Part shown: one piece after another, positions 1 to 8,153 of the stretch
Layout of the letters: every line of letters starts with the position of its first letter
Position numbering within the stretch: position 1 is the stretch's first letter
From: Streptomyces naganishii JCM 4654
GTDB lineage: Bacteria > Actinomycetota > Actinomycetes > Streptomycetales > Streptomycetaceae
Assembly: GCF_014650575.1 (NCBI RefSeq)
Contig: NZ_BMVF01000027.1
Location: forward strand, 1-64,000
Length of the DNA stretch: 64,000 nucleotides
Reading direction: 5' to 3'
Translations under genes and position numbers: made by a program
The notes under the pieces: model-generated
Database searches by the model: none
What the model saw: only the letters and a program-made list of their open reading frames with translations
Told to the model about the DNA's origin: nothing

Positions 1-5
1 GGGCC

Positions 6-53
6 AGGGTGGGCCTGGCGGTGCCCCGCATCACTGCCCATTAGGGTGGGCCT
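6..53. repeat. 11-bp direct repeat bracketing a 26-bp insertion in the transposase gene
   Basis: AGGGTGGGCCT occurs at 6-16 and 43-53, a 37-base period. On the minus strand this is the GAGGCCCACCCT stretch encoding Glu-Ala-His-Pro of the transposase. The extra 37 bases are not a multiple of three and bring in the stop codon at 31-33, so the duplication shifts the frame. Confidence 0.7.
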
Positions 54-855
54 CCAGCAGTGCCTCGATCCGGGCTTCCAGGGCCCGGCGTTGTTCGTGG
101 ACGGCGGCCAGCGACTTCGCCAGCGACGGGACGATCACGTCGAGGGTGTTGGTGCCCGGAACGATGACCGTCTGCTCGTCGAGTGCGGTGAAGATGTCGT
201 CGACCAGTCGTTCGGCCATGCGCGGGGCTCTGGGCCGGACAACCTCGACCAGCTTGCGGCGGCCTGCCTTGCGCAGGGCCTGCGGGGATCCGTGACGCTC
301 GAGGAGCCAGGTCACCGCCTGGTGGTCCAGGCGCGGGCCCAGGACGCGCTCGAGGCTGGGGTGGAACTGGGTGAGCAGGCCGCGGATGCGGTTGGAGGTG
401 CGGTTGGCCTCGCCGGCGAGGTCCTGGTCGAAGCCGACCAGCATGGTCAGCTCGGCGGTGACCTCGTCGGTCAGGTCGAGGGTGCGCAGGGTGTGGGGCA
501 TGATGCGGGCGGCGTCCGCGATGACGGCCGCGTCCTTGGCATCGGTCTTGGCCTCGCCGGGGTAGAGATCGGCGATCCGCCGCATCGCCAGTCCGGGCAG
601 GTAGGCGACCTGGCAGCCCGCGTCCCGGGCCACCGTCAGGGGCAGGGCGCCGATGGACGCGGGCTGGTCCACGACCACCAGAACCGTGCCGAACTTGGCC
701 GTGAGCTTGTCGAAAACGGCCCGCAGCTTCGGTTCGCTGTTCGGCAGCGGCTTGTCGAAGACCGTCTTCCCGGCCGGGGTCAGACCGTGGCCGTGATGCG
801 TCTGCTTGCCGACGTCCAGGCCCAGGAAGACGCCCACCCCGTCGATGCTGATCAC
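31..855 (-). pseudogene. IS110-family transposase, frameshifted after about 274 residues
   Basis: The DEDD-type catalytic domain of IS110 transposases (RuvC-like fold) is present. LGLDVGKQTHH near the start gives the first Asp, VVVDQPASIG follows, and KTDAKDAAVIAD carries the last Asp pair. A coiled region (LAAVHEQRRALEARIEALLEAHP) precedes the end. Family members are usually about 400 residues with a second domain (Transposase_20) carrying the serine needed for activity; here the frame stops just before that domain. GTG at 855 is preferred because homology begins there; the longer upstream reading frame looks non-coding. The C-terminal part may continue left of the window in another frame, so the copy is probably inactive. 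Confidence 0.75.
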
Positions 856-1152
856 CGTGCCCCCACATGTGTCGACGCGTGCCGGCCTCAAGGTCGGGAG
901 CCGTTCTCGCGCATCCACGTTATGCAGACCTGCCGCCCGCAAGCGGCCGGGCATTGCGCCCGGCCGGACGGTGGCCGGACCTCTGATCAGCGTCTGTGAC
1001 GGCACCCCTCGGACCCGGTGACACCACCCCCCAGGTCATCCCATCGACAGGGGGCAACAGTCATGCCGGGCCCGGAGGCCAGCGGCCCTCTTGCAGGACC
1101 GCGAAGAAGATAACGGGGCTTGCCCTTGCGCGTGGCCCTCGGGGGGCGCACC

Positions 1153-1761
1153 TCACGGTCCCGTCAGATGCCCCTGCACCACCGGGGCGACCCTGGCGAT
1201 GATCTGCTCGACGTCCGCCGACGCCAGCGGCTCCACCTTGATCACGTACCGCAGGATCGCGCAGCCCACCAGCTGTGCGGCCGCGAGCTCGGCGCGCAGT
1301 TCCGCGTCCGGCCGGTCGAAGCGGCCGGCGATGCGGCGCAGCAGCTGGGAGGCGACCAAGCGGCGGAAGACGGCGGCCGCGGTGTCGTTGTTCAGGGCCG
1401 AGCGGACGATCGCCAGCAGGGGTGTGCGGGTGGCCGGGTTCTCCCAGACGCCGAAGATGAAGCGGGCCAGGCGTTCGCCCACGGCGTCCAGGGGGGCGTC
1501 GGCGAGCGCCTCCGGGGCGTCCAGCGCGGGCGCGAAGGCCACCTCGATGGCCGCCGCGAAGACCTGCTCCTTGGTGCCGAAGTAGTGGTGGACGAGGGCC
1601 GGGTCGACGCCGGCCGCCTTGGCGATGCCGCGCACGGAGGCCCGGTCGTAGCCGCGCTCGGAGAACTCCTCGCGGGCCGCGGTCAGGATGTGGTCGCGGG
1701 TGTCGGCGGTCTCCTCGCGGCGGGGCCGGCCGCGGCGGCGGGGCACGGTGGTGCCGCTCAT
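1153..1761 (-). CDS. TetR/AcrR-family transcriptional regulator
   Basis: This 202-residue protein has an N-terminal TetR helix-turn-helix (DHILTAAREEFSERGYDRASVRGIAKAAGVDPALVHHYFGTKEQVF, about residues 22-68 in all) and a helical ligand-binding C-terminal part. An Arg-rich GRPRREE stretch precedes the DNA-binding domain, as often in actinobacterial TetR proteins. Its ATG overlaps the stop of the upstream isomerase gene by four bases (ATGA), so the two are translationally coupled and probably co-regulated. The ligand is unknown; it may control the isomerase operon itself. Confidence 0.9.
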   Translation of the reverse strand: MSGTTVPRRRGRPRREETADTRDHILTAAREEFSERGYDRASVRGIAKAAGVDPALVHHYFGTKEQVFAAAIEVAFAPALDAPEALADAPLDAVGERLARFIFGVWENPATRTPLLAIVRSALNNDTAAAVFRRLVASQLLRRIAGRFDRPDAELRAELAAAQLVGCAILRYVIKVEPLASADVEQIIARVAPVVQGHLTGP

Positions 1762-2582
1762 CGCCGGGGCACCCGCACCGAGGACGCCAGGTGCAGCCGG
1801 GTGAAGGCCAGGGCCTCGGCGAGGTCGGCCTCGCGCTCGGCGCCGGACATGGCGCGCCGGGTGTTGACCTCGATGACGACGTGGCCGTCGAATCCGGAGC
1901 CGGCGAGACGTTCCAGCAGCTGTCCGCAGGGCTGTGCGCCGCGGCCGGGCACCAGGTGCTCGTCCTTGGCGGAGCCCTTGCCGTCCGCGAGGTGCACGTG
2001 CCCGAGGCGGTCGCCCATGCGGTCGGCCATCTCCAGGGCGTCGGTGCGGGCGGTCGCCGCGTGGCTGAGATCGATCGTGAAGTGGCGGTAGTCGTCCTTC
2101 GTGACGTCCCAGTCGGGGGCGTACGCGAGCATCTCGCGGTCGCGGTAGCGCCAGGGGTACATGTTCTCCACCGCGAACCGCACGTCCGTCTCGTTCGCCA
2201 TCCGCCAGACGCCGGCGACGAAGTCGCGGGCGTACTGCCGCTGCCAGCGGAAGGGCGGGTGGACCACGACCGTGCTCGCGCCGAGCTTCTCGGCGGCGGC
2301 CCTGGCGCGCTGGAGCTTGACCCAGGGGTCGGTCGACCACACCCGCTGGGTGATCAGCAGGCAGGGGGCGTGAACGGCGAGGATCGGGATCTGGTGGTAG
2401 TCGCTGAGTCTGCGCAGCGCGTCGATGTCCTGGCTGACCGGGTCGGTCCAGACCATGACCTCGACACCGTCGTACCCGAGGCGCGCGGCGATCTCGAAGG
2501 CCGTCGCCGTCGACTCCGGGTACACAGAGGCCGTCGACAGGGCGACCTTCGCATCCGGGATGCGCACGACTGGCTCTGCCAT
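1758..2582 (-). CDS. sugar phosphate isomerase/epimerase-like TIM-barrel protein
   Basis: The 274-residue product matches the xylose isomerase-like/AP endonuclease 2 fold: ATAFEIAARLGYDGVEVMVW, a metal-site-like VVHPPF, VRFAVENMYPWR, and DLSHAATARTD followed by GHVHLADGKG. These resemble the conserved Glu/His/Asp metal ligands of the family. Family members isomerise or epimerise sugars or sugar phosphates, but the substrate cannot be told from sequence. It is the first gene of a two-gene unit with the downstream tetR. The ATG has no Shine-Dalgarno and lies seven bases after a TAACCT box, suggesting a leaderless message. Confidence 0.85.
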   Translation of the reverse strand: MAEPVVRIPDAKVALSTASVYPESTATAFEIAARLGYDGVEVMVWTDPVSQDIDALRRLSDYHQIPILAVHAPCLLITQRVWSTDPWVKLQRARAAAEKLGASTVVVHPPFRWQRQYARDFVAGVWRMANETDVRFAVENMYPWRYRDREMLAYAPDWDVTKDDYRHFTIDLSHAATARTDALEMADRMGDRLGHVHLADGKGSAKDEHLVPGRGAQPCGQLLERLAGSGFDGHVVIEVNTRRAMSGAEREADLAEALAFTRLHLASSVRVPRR

Positions 2583-2589
2583 GGGGGAC

Positions 2590-2595
2590 AGGTTA
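2590..2595 (-). promoter_or_regulatory. -10 box TAACCT of a likely leaderless message
   Basis: TANNNT hexamer ending seven bases before the isomerase ATG at 2582, with no ribosome binding site between. Fits a transcript starting at the A of the start codon. Confidence 0.5.
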
Positions 2596-2623
2596 CGGGG
2601 TGCGTCCGGGGAGTGCGGGCCGC

Positions 2624-3631
2624 CTATTGGCCGTTGTGGTCTTCGCCATGTTCGGCGGCCGGTCCGTTCAGCGGCTCGCGCCGGGGGGCGGGGCCGGGGG
2701 CGGAACCGTCCATGTGGTCGAGGTGGCGCAGGATCACGCCCTCGCGCAGGGCCCAGGGGCAGATCTCCAGGCGCTCCACGCCGAACAGGTCCATCGCCCC
2801 CTCGGCGACCAGGGCGCCCGCGACCAGCTGGCCCGCGCGGCCGTCGGAGACGCCGGGCAGCTCGGAGCGCTCGTCGGCCGTCATGGCGGCCAGCCTCGGC
2901 ACCCAGCCCTCCAGGGACTCGCGCTTGAGCTCGCGCTGGACGTACAGCCCCTCCGCGGAGCGGGCCGCGCCGGCTATGCGGGCCAGCTGGCGGAAGGTCT
3001 TGGAGGTGCCCACCACGTGGTCGGGGGCGCCGAAGCGGCTGAACTCGCCGACGGTCCGCGCGATCTCCGTGCGCACATGGCGGCGCAGCGCCCTGACGTC
3101 CTCCGGGTCCGGCGGGTCGCCGGGCAGCCGGCCCGCGGTGAGCCGGCCCGCGCCGAGCGGCAGGGACACGGCCGCGTCCGGGTCCTCGTCGATGCCGTAC
3201 GCGATCTCCAGGGAGCCGCCGCCGATGTCCAGGACCAACAGTTTCCCCGCCGACCAGCCGAACCAGCGGCGGGCGGCGAGGAAGGTCAGGCGGGCCTCCT
3301 CCTCGCCGCTGAGCACCTGCAGCTCGACCCCGGTCTCGGTGCGCACGCGCGCGAGGACGTCGTCGGCGTTGCCCGCCTCCCGCACGGCGGAGGTGGCGAA
3401 CGGCAGCAGGTCCTCGACACCCTTGTCCTCGGCGGCCTGCATCGCGTCCTTGATCACCGAGACCAGGCTGTCCACGCCGTCGGGACCGATCGCGCCGTCC
3501 GCGTCGAGGAGTTGGGCCAGGCGCAGTTCCGCCTTGTGCGAGTGCGCGGGCAGCGGGCGCGCGCCGGGGTGGGCGTCGACCACCAGCAGGTGGACCGTGT
3601 TCGAACCCACGTCGAGGACACCGAGTCTCAT
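2624..3631 (-). CDS. Ppx/GppA family phosphatase
   Basis: This 335-residue protein belongs to the ASKHA superfamily exopolyphosphatase/pppGpp phosphatase family. It opens with MRLGVLDVGSNTVHLLVVD (phosphate-binding loop 1), has FATSAVREAGNADDVL, then LLVLDIGGGSLEIAYG (second phosphate loop) and DHVVGTSKTFRQLARI. Family members hydrolyse polyphosphate or pppGpp; which substrate is used here is open. The length fits the short actinobacterial type without a C-terminal HD domain. ATG 3631 is chosen because conservation begins there; the open frame upstream is Pro/Ser-rich shadow sequence. The start follows a TAGCGT box by seven bases, so it is probably leaderless and divergent from the Cys-rich gene. 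Confidence 0.9.
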   Translation of the reverse strand: MRLGVLDVGSNTVHLLVVDAHPGARPLPAHSHKAELRLAQLLDADGAIGPDGVDSLVSVIKDAMQAAEDKGVEDLLPFATSAVREAGNADDVLARVRTETGVELQVLSGEEEARLTFLAARRWFGWSAGKLLVLDIGGGSLEIAYGIDEDPDAAVSLPLGAGRLTAGRLPGDPPDPEDVRALRRHVRTEIARTVGEFSRFGAPDHVVGTSKTFRQLARIAGAARSAEGLYVQRELKRESLEGWVPRLAAMTADERSELPGVSDGRAGQLVAGALVAEGAMDLFGVERLEICPWALREGVILRHLDHMDGSAPGPAPRREPLNGPAAEHGEDHNGQ

Positions 3632-3638
3632 GTACGGA

Positions 3639-3644
3639 ACGCTA
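3639..3644 (-). promoter_or_regulatory. -10 box TAGCGT for the Ppx/GppA gene
   Basis: TANNNT hexamer seven bases before ATG 3631 on the minus strand, with no Shine-Dalgarno sequence. Likely leaderless start. Confidence 0.5.
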
Positions 3645-3735
3645 CTGCCACCTGGGCCGCCCTCAGCCCCCGATGCCCGGACCGGTGCCCTTGACGTCCG
3701 CGCCGGGAGGGTCCCGCGCGGGACGCCGGGCGACT

Positions 3736-3741
3736 TACCCT
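3736..3741 (+). promoter_or_regulatory. -10 box TACCCT for the Cys-rich protein gene
   Basis: TANNNT hexamer six bases before GTG 3748. Together with the oppositely oriented box at 3639-3644 it gives a compact divergent pair of leaderless starts. Confidence 0.5.
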
Positions 3742-3747
3742 GGACGG

Positions 3748-4698
3748 GTGCCAAAGACGAAAAAGGCGAAGACCGATAAATCGTCGGCTGCGGACCCGGC
3801 GAAGGCGGGGAAGCAGGGAAAGCCGGAGAAGGCGGGGAAACCAAGGAAGCCGGAACAGCGGGGGAAGCAGGACGTGCGGTCCGACGAGAAGGGACTCGAC
3901 TTCGCGCGCGCGTGGGTGGAGTTCCCGGATCCGGCGGACGACGAACAGGTCTTCCGCTGTGATCTGACATGGCTGACCTCCCGCTGGAACTGCATCTTCG
4001 GAAGCGGCTGCCAGGGCATCCAGGCGGGCCGCGCGGACGACGGGTGCTGCACGCTGGGCGCGCACTTCTCCGACGAGGACGACGAGAAGCGGGTCGCCGG
4101 GTACGTGGCGAGGCTCACGCCGGACGTCTGGCAGAACCACGCCGAGGGCACGCGCAACGGCTGGGTGTCCGAGGACGAGGAGGGCTCCCGGCAGACCCGC
4201 CCCTTCCAGGGCTCGTGCATCTTCCAGAACCGGCCCGGTTTCTCCGGGGGCATGGGCTGCTCGCTGCACATCCTGGCGCTGCGCGAGGGCCGCGAGCCGC
4301 TGGAGACCAAGCCGGACGTGTGCTGGCAGCTGCCGGTGCGGCGGACCTTCGAGTGGATCGACCGCCCCGACGACACGCGCGTGCTCCAGGTGTCGATCGG
4401 TGAGTACGACCGCCGGGGCTGGGGCCCGGGCGGCCACGACCTGCACTGGTGGTGCACCTCGGCCACCTCGGCCCACGGCGCGGGCGACCCGGTGTACGTC
4501 TCCTACCGCGCGGAACTGACCGAGCTGATGGGCAAGGCGGGCTACGACCGCCTGGTCGAGCTGTGCGAGCAACGTCTGGCCTCCCAGCTGCCCCTGGTGG
4601 CACCGCACCCGGCGGACCCCGCCCGGCCCGCGGACCCCGCCCGGCCCGCGGACCCCGCCGGGCCCGCGAGCCCCGGTGGGCCGGCGGACGCCGTCTGA
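3748..4698 (+). CDS. cysteine-rich protein of unknown function, basic N terminus, repeat tail
   Basis: I do not recognise a characterised function. The 316-residue product starts with a Lys/Pro-rich segment (PKTKKAKTDKSS onward, about 50 residues). A core follows with many cysteines: WNCIFGSGCQGI, DDGCCTLGAHF, GSCIFQNRPGFSGGMGCSLH, KPDVCWQLP and WWCTSATS. The pairing suggests a metal or Fe-S site, loosely like YkgJ/DUF3109-type proteins. The C terminus is a repeated Pro-Ala-Asp-Pro-Ala-Arg tail running into intergenic repeats. GTG 3748 is chosen because it lies six bases after a TACCCT box and opens the Lys-rich stretch. Confidence 0.75.
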   Translation: MPKTKKAKTDKSSAADPAKAGKQGKPEKAGKPRKPEQRGKQDVRSDEKGLDFARAWVEFPDPADDEQVFRCDLTWLTSRWNCIFGSGCQGIQAGRADDGCCTLGAHFSDEDDEKRVAGYVARLTPDVWQNHAEGTRNGWVSEDEEGSRQTRPFQGSCIFQNRPGFSGGMGCSLHILALREGREPLETKPDVCWQLPVRRTFEWIDRPDDTRVLQVSIGEYDRRGWGPGGHDLHWWCTSATSAHGAGDPVYVSYRAELTELMGKAGYDRLVELCEQRLASQLPLVAPHPADPARPADPARPADPAGPASPGGPADAV

Positions 4699-4809
4699 CC
4701 GGTGGCGGCCCAGCTGTCCGACGGTTCCGGTGGCGGCCCAGCTCTCCGACGGTTCCGGTGGCGGCCCAGCTGTCCGACTGACCGGTGGCGGTCTAGCTGT
4801 TCGACGGTG
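4699..4809. repeat. four 27-28-bp tandem repeats between convergent genes
   Basis: Units start at 4699, 4727, 4755 and 4782 with core CCGGTGGCGGCCCAGCTG. The fourth unit is degenerate (GGTCTAGCTGTTCGAC) and contains the stop codon and last codons of the minus-strand membrane protein gene ending at 4793. The array therefore looks like reiterated copies of that gene's 3' end. It fills the whole convergent intergenic space, and no other terminator is visible. Confidence 0.8.
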
Positions 4810-6502
4810 CCGGTGTGCCGGGCTGCGGGGATGCGGAGCTCTCCGGGGCCGACGGGGGCGGACCGGACGGCGGCGGTCCCGAGGGCGGCGGGGCGCTTGG
4901 CGACGAGGTCGTCGGGGGTGCCGAGGGCTGCGGGGTCGGTGAGCCCGGGGAGCCGGTCGGGGGCGCGGTGGGCGTGGGGCCCTGTGTGGCCGGCGGGTCG
5001 CTGGGGGACGGCCGGCCCGGTGGGCGGGACGGGCTCGGCGCCGTGCCGTGGCCGTCGATGGTCACCACGGCCCCGGCCGGGGCGATCGCCACGCGCGCGG
5101 TCCAGTGGCCGGACGGCTCGCGCAGCGGGTCGACGTACACCTTGACCGTCACCGACTCGCCCGGCGCGAGTGTTCCCGAGGAGCGGCTCGGAGAGAGCCA
5201 GGACGCCCCGGTGGAGGCCGACCAGTGGACGGGCCCGGAGCCGGACGCGGTCAGGGTGATCAGGGTGGTGTCGCCGGAGTTCGCCGCGGTCACCGTCAGG
5301 TCCCCGCTCTTGTGCCCGGCGCCCGCGACGCTGACGACCTCCACGGAGACGTCCGGGCCGGTACGGGCGTTGCCCGCGTTCTCGTAGCCGCCGCCCGCCT
5401 CCTCGCCGCCCAGCACCGCCGGGTCGCGCGCCTCGTGCGCGGTGGCGGTGGGGCCGCCGCCCTGCCCCTCGCCGGTCGGGGCGCCCCGGTAGGCCGCCCA
5501 CAGGGCGAGCACGGGCGCGGCGACGACGGTGGCGACGACGGTCGTCGTGACGGCACGCGCGCGCAGCCGGTCCCTGCGGGCCGCGCGGTCCTTGGGGTCC
5601 ATGGGGTAGCCGCGCCGGTCGAAGCGCGGGACGGCGCCCCGCGCGGGTGGATGGTGGACCATGGCGACGTGCAGGGCGGCCCGGGGCGCCGGCAGGACGG
5701 GCAGCTCGGCGGGCGTGACCGTGGCGCCGGGCCACCGGCCGGGCATCGCGCGCTCTGCGCCGCGGCGGCAGCGCGGGCAGTCGTCGACGTGCCGGACCAG
5801 CTCGCGCCGCAGCGCCGTGCTGAGCACGAGCCCGCCGTCCCCGGTGAGCCGCGCCACACTCGGGCAGGCGCCGCTCTCCACGACCGCGAGCGCCGCGCGG
5901 GTGCGCTCCACCTCGCAGGCGGCGGAGGCGAGGAGTTCGCGGGTGGCGGCAAGGCCCAGGCCGAGGACGGCGGCGACCTCGTGGGCGGCGAGGTGGTGGC
6001 GTACGGCGAGTTCGAGCGCCTCGCGCTGCTCGGGGCTGGTGCCGGCGGCCTCCGGCCAGGCCAGCAGGGCCAGTTCGCGCTGCCGCTCCTGCTGCGCGTC
6101 CCCGTCGGCCTGGGAGCCGGCGGGCGGCACCGCCCGCTCACGCCCGCCGCCTCCGCGGCCGGAGGCGTGCGTGCCCTGGCGTCTGTGTCTGGACTCGGCC
6201 AGCCTGCGCAGGCACGCCCAGCGGGCCAGCGCGTACAGCCAGGCCCGCCGCTCCCCCGCGGCCACGGGAACCCGCTGCCCGCGCCGCTCGGCGAACGCCA
6301 GCGCGTCCCCGAGGGCGGCGGTGGCCGAGTCGTGGTCGCACAGCACCGACAGGCAGTAGGTGAACAGGCCGTCGAGGTACGGCTCGTAGCGCGCGGGCGG
6401 GCGCTGCGCCAAGGTGCGCGCGGCAGCGCGGTCGCGCGCCTCGCGGTGCGCCCGGTGTGCGCCGGTCATGCGGATCGAGGTCTCCGGACTGCTGCTCATC
6501 AC
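4793..6502 (-). CDS. membrane protein fusing sigma-70-like regions, anti-sigma zinc finger and BACON domain
   Basis: In this 569-residue protein residues 42-103 resemble sigma region 2 (CDHDSATAALGDALAFAERR, AWLYALARWACLRRL) and 156-206 resemble region 4 (SPEQREALELAVRHHLAAHEVAAVLG). H238-x3-C242-x2-C245 with upstream C213 matches an anti-sigma zinc finger. One membrane helix spans about 317-337, then a BACON/Ig-like outer domain (384-487, WLSPSRSSGTLAPGESVTVKV) and a Pro/Ser-rich tail. The layout suggests a membrane-tethered sensor that binds nucleic acid or a sigma factor, but the regions are divergent and DNA binding is inference. GTG 6502 follows a TACGGT box by seven bases; ATG 6499 is the alternative. 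It is divergent from radA. Confidence 0.85.
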   Translation of the reverse strand: MMSSSPETSIRMTGAHRAHREARDRAAARTLAQRPPARYEPYLDGLFTYCLSVLCDHDSATAALGDALAFAERRGQRVPVAAGERRAWLYALARWACLRRLAESRHRRQGTHASGRGGGGRERAVPPAGSQADGDAQQERQRELALLAWPEAAGTSPEQREALELAVRHHLAAHEVAAVLGLGLAATRELLASAACEVERTRAALAVVESGACPSVARLTGDGGLVLSTALRRELVRHVDDCPRCRRGAERAMPGRWPGATVTPAELPVLPAPRAALHVAMVHHPPARGAVPRFDRRGYPMDPKDRAARRDRLRARAVTTTVVATVVAAPVLALWAAYRGAPTGEGQGGGPTATAHEARDPAVLGGEEAGGGYENAGNARTGPDVSVEVVSVAGAGHKSGDLTVTAANSGDTTLITLTASGSGPVHWSASTGASWLSPSRSSGTLAPGESVTVKVYVDPLREPSGHWTARVAIAPAGAVVTIDGHGTAPSPSRPPGRPSPSDPPATQGPTPTAPPTGSPGSPTPQPSAPPTTSSPSAPPPSGPPPSGPPPSAPESSASPQPGTPAPSNS

Positions 6503-6509
6503 CCGTGCG

Positions 6510-6515
6510 ACCGTA
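6510..6515 (-). promoter_or_regulatory. -10 box TACGGT for the sigma-like/BACON gene
   Basis: TANNNT seven bases before GTG 6502. No Shine-Dalgarno sequence is present. Confidence 0.5.
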
Positions 6516-6649
6516 GGCGGCCCGGGATCGCCCGCTCCCGCCCCCTCACCACATTTAATTCGTACGGGTGAAACGATCCCTCATACGGGGACGGGCAGGC
6601 ACACGGGCCGCGCCGCACGGCCGGGGCCCGCGTTGTCAGTGGCGGCGGC

Positions 6650-6655
6650 TACGGT
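6650..6655 (+). promoter_or_regulatory. -10 box TACGGT for radA
   Basis: TANNNT seven bases before radA ATG 6663 with no ribosome binding site. It mirrors the TACGGT of the divergent gene. Confidence 0.5.
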
Positions 6656-6662
6656 TTCGTCC

Positions 6663-8072
6663 ATGGCCACGCGTACGAAGACCACCAGGGACCGCCCGTC
6701 CTACCGCTGCACGGAGTGCGGCTGGCAGACGGCCAAGTGGCTCGGCCGCTGCCCCGAGTGCCAGGCCTGGGGCACGGTCGAGGAGTACGGCGCGCCCGCA
6801 GTCCGTACGACGACGCCGGGCCGCGTCACCAGCTCCGCCGTGCCCATCGGCCAGGTCGACGGCCGCCAGGCGACCGCCCGCTCCACCGGCGTCGCCGAGC
6901 TGGACCGCGTGCTCGGCGGCGGACTCGTCCCCGGCGCGGTCGTGCTGCTCGCCGGCGAGCCCGGCGTCGGCAAGTCCACGCTGCTGCTGGACGTGGCCGC
7001 CAAGGCGGCGAGCGACGAGCACCGCACGCTGTACGTGACAGGCGAGGAGTCCGCGAGCCAGGTGCGGCTGCGCGCCGACCGCATCGGCGCCATCGACGAC
7101 CACCTGTATCTGGCCGCCGAGACCGATCTGGCCGCCGTCCTCGGCCACTTGGACGCGGTCAAGCCCTCCCTGCTGATCCTCGACTCGGTGCAGACGGTGG
7201 CCTCGCCGGAGATCGACGGCGCCCCCGGCGGCATGGCGCAGGTGCGCGAGGTGGCGGGCGCGCTGATCCGCGCCTCCAAGGAGCGCGGGATGTCCACCCT
7301 GCTGGTGGGCCATGTCACCAAGGACGGCGCGATCGCCGGCCCGCGCCTGCTGGAGCACCTGGTGGACGTCGTGCTCCACTTCGAGGGCGACCGGCACGCG
7401 CGCCTGCGCCTGGTCCGCGGCGTCAAGAACCGCTACGGCGCGACGGACGAGGTCGGCTGCTTCGAGCTGCACGACGAGGGCATCACGGGCCTGGCCGACC
7501 CCAGCGGCCTGTTCCTGACCCGGCGCGACGAGCCGGTGCCCGGCACCTGCCTGACCGTCACCCTGGAGGGCCGCCGCCCGCTCGTCGCGGAGGTGCAGGC
7601 GCTCACGGTCGACTCCCAGATCCCCTCCCCCCGGCGCACCACGTCGGGCCTGGAGACCTCCCGCGTGTCGATGATGCTGGCCGTGCTGGAGCAGCGCGGC
7701 CGGATCAGCGCGCTCGGCAAGCGGGACATCTACTCGGCGACGGTCGGCGGCGTGAAGCTGTCCGAGCCGGCCGCCGACCTCGCCGTCGCCCTCGCGCTGG
7801 CGTCGGCCGCGAGCGACACCCCGCTGCCCAAGAACCTCGTCGCGATCGGCGAGGTGGGCCTCGCGGGCGAGGTCAGACGGGTCACGGGCGTGCAGCGCAG
7901 GCTCTCCGAGGCGCACCGCCTGGGCTTCACGCACGCGCTCGTCCCGGGCGATCCGGGCAAGGTCCCGCCGGGCATGAAGGTTCTGGAAGTGGCCGACATA
8001 GGGGACGCGCTGCGGGTGCTGCCGCGCGGCCGTCGCCGAGAGGCCCCGCGGGAGCAGGAGGACCGCCGGTAG
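6663..8072 (+). CDS. radA: DNA repair protein RadA
   Basis: RadA is a hexameric RecA-like ATPase that extends D-loops by driving branch migration during recombination. All hallmarks are present in 469 residues: C4 zinc finger (C16, C19, C30, C33; CTECGW and CPECQAWG), Walker A GEPGVGKST at 98-106, the RadA-specific KNRYG motif at 255-259, and a C-terminal Lon-protease-like domain. The length is normal. disA follows after 81 bases; in Bacillus RadA binds DisA and inhibits it, so the pair links recombination with c-di-AMP signalling. The start appears leaderless. Confidence 0.97.
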   Translation: MATRTKTTRDRPSYRCTECGWQTAKWLGRCPECQAWGTVEEYGAPAVRTTTPGRVTSSAVPIGQVDGRQATARSTGVAELDRVLGGGLVPGAVVLLAGEPGVGKSTLLLDVAAKAASDEHRTLYVTGEESASQVRLRADRIGAIDDHLYLAAETDLAAVLGHLDAVKPSLLILDSVQTVASPEIDGAPGGMAQVREVAGALIRASKERGMSTLLVGHVTKDGAIAGPRLLEHLVDVVLHFEGDRHARLRLVRGVKNRYGATDEVGCFELHDEGITGLADPSGLFLTRRDEPVPGTCLTVTLEGRRPLVAEVQALTVDSQIPSPRRTTSGLETSRVSMMLAVLEQRGRISALGKRDIYSATVGGVKLSEPAADLAVALALASAASDTPLPKNLVAIGEVGLAGEVRRVTGVQRRLSEAHRLGFTHALVPGDPGKVPPGMKVLEVADIGDALRVLPRGRRREAPREQEDRR

Positions 8073-8153
8073 ACTTTGCCCTGGTCTCGCCCGTCCGTAC
8101 GAACCGAGTGTGCGAAACGGGAGGCCGGAAGAACCTGCGACCGGAGGAGTGCA

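Larger units (their letters stand above)
1..1005 (-). mobile_element. IS110-family insertion sequence, partial, left edge outside window
   Basis: The block holds an IS110-type transposase reading leftwards. Reading frame on that strand stays open from about base 1005, but the recognisable protein starts at 855, so 856-1005 is probably the upstream part of the element. IS110 elements lack conventional terminal inverted repeats, so neither end can be placed from sequence alone. Confidence 0.6.

Noticed and set aside
1..1152. Integrated genomic island at the left edge
   Set aside because: Only a damaged IS110 copy is visible; flanking genes look like core chromosome with the same base composition.
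1791..3779. 662-codon open frame antisense to the isomerase and phosphatase genes
   Set aside because: Overlaps clear homologues on the other strand and has no protein-like features.
4699..4809. CRISPR array
   Set aside because: The 27-28-bp units are contiguous without spacers and there are no cas genes.
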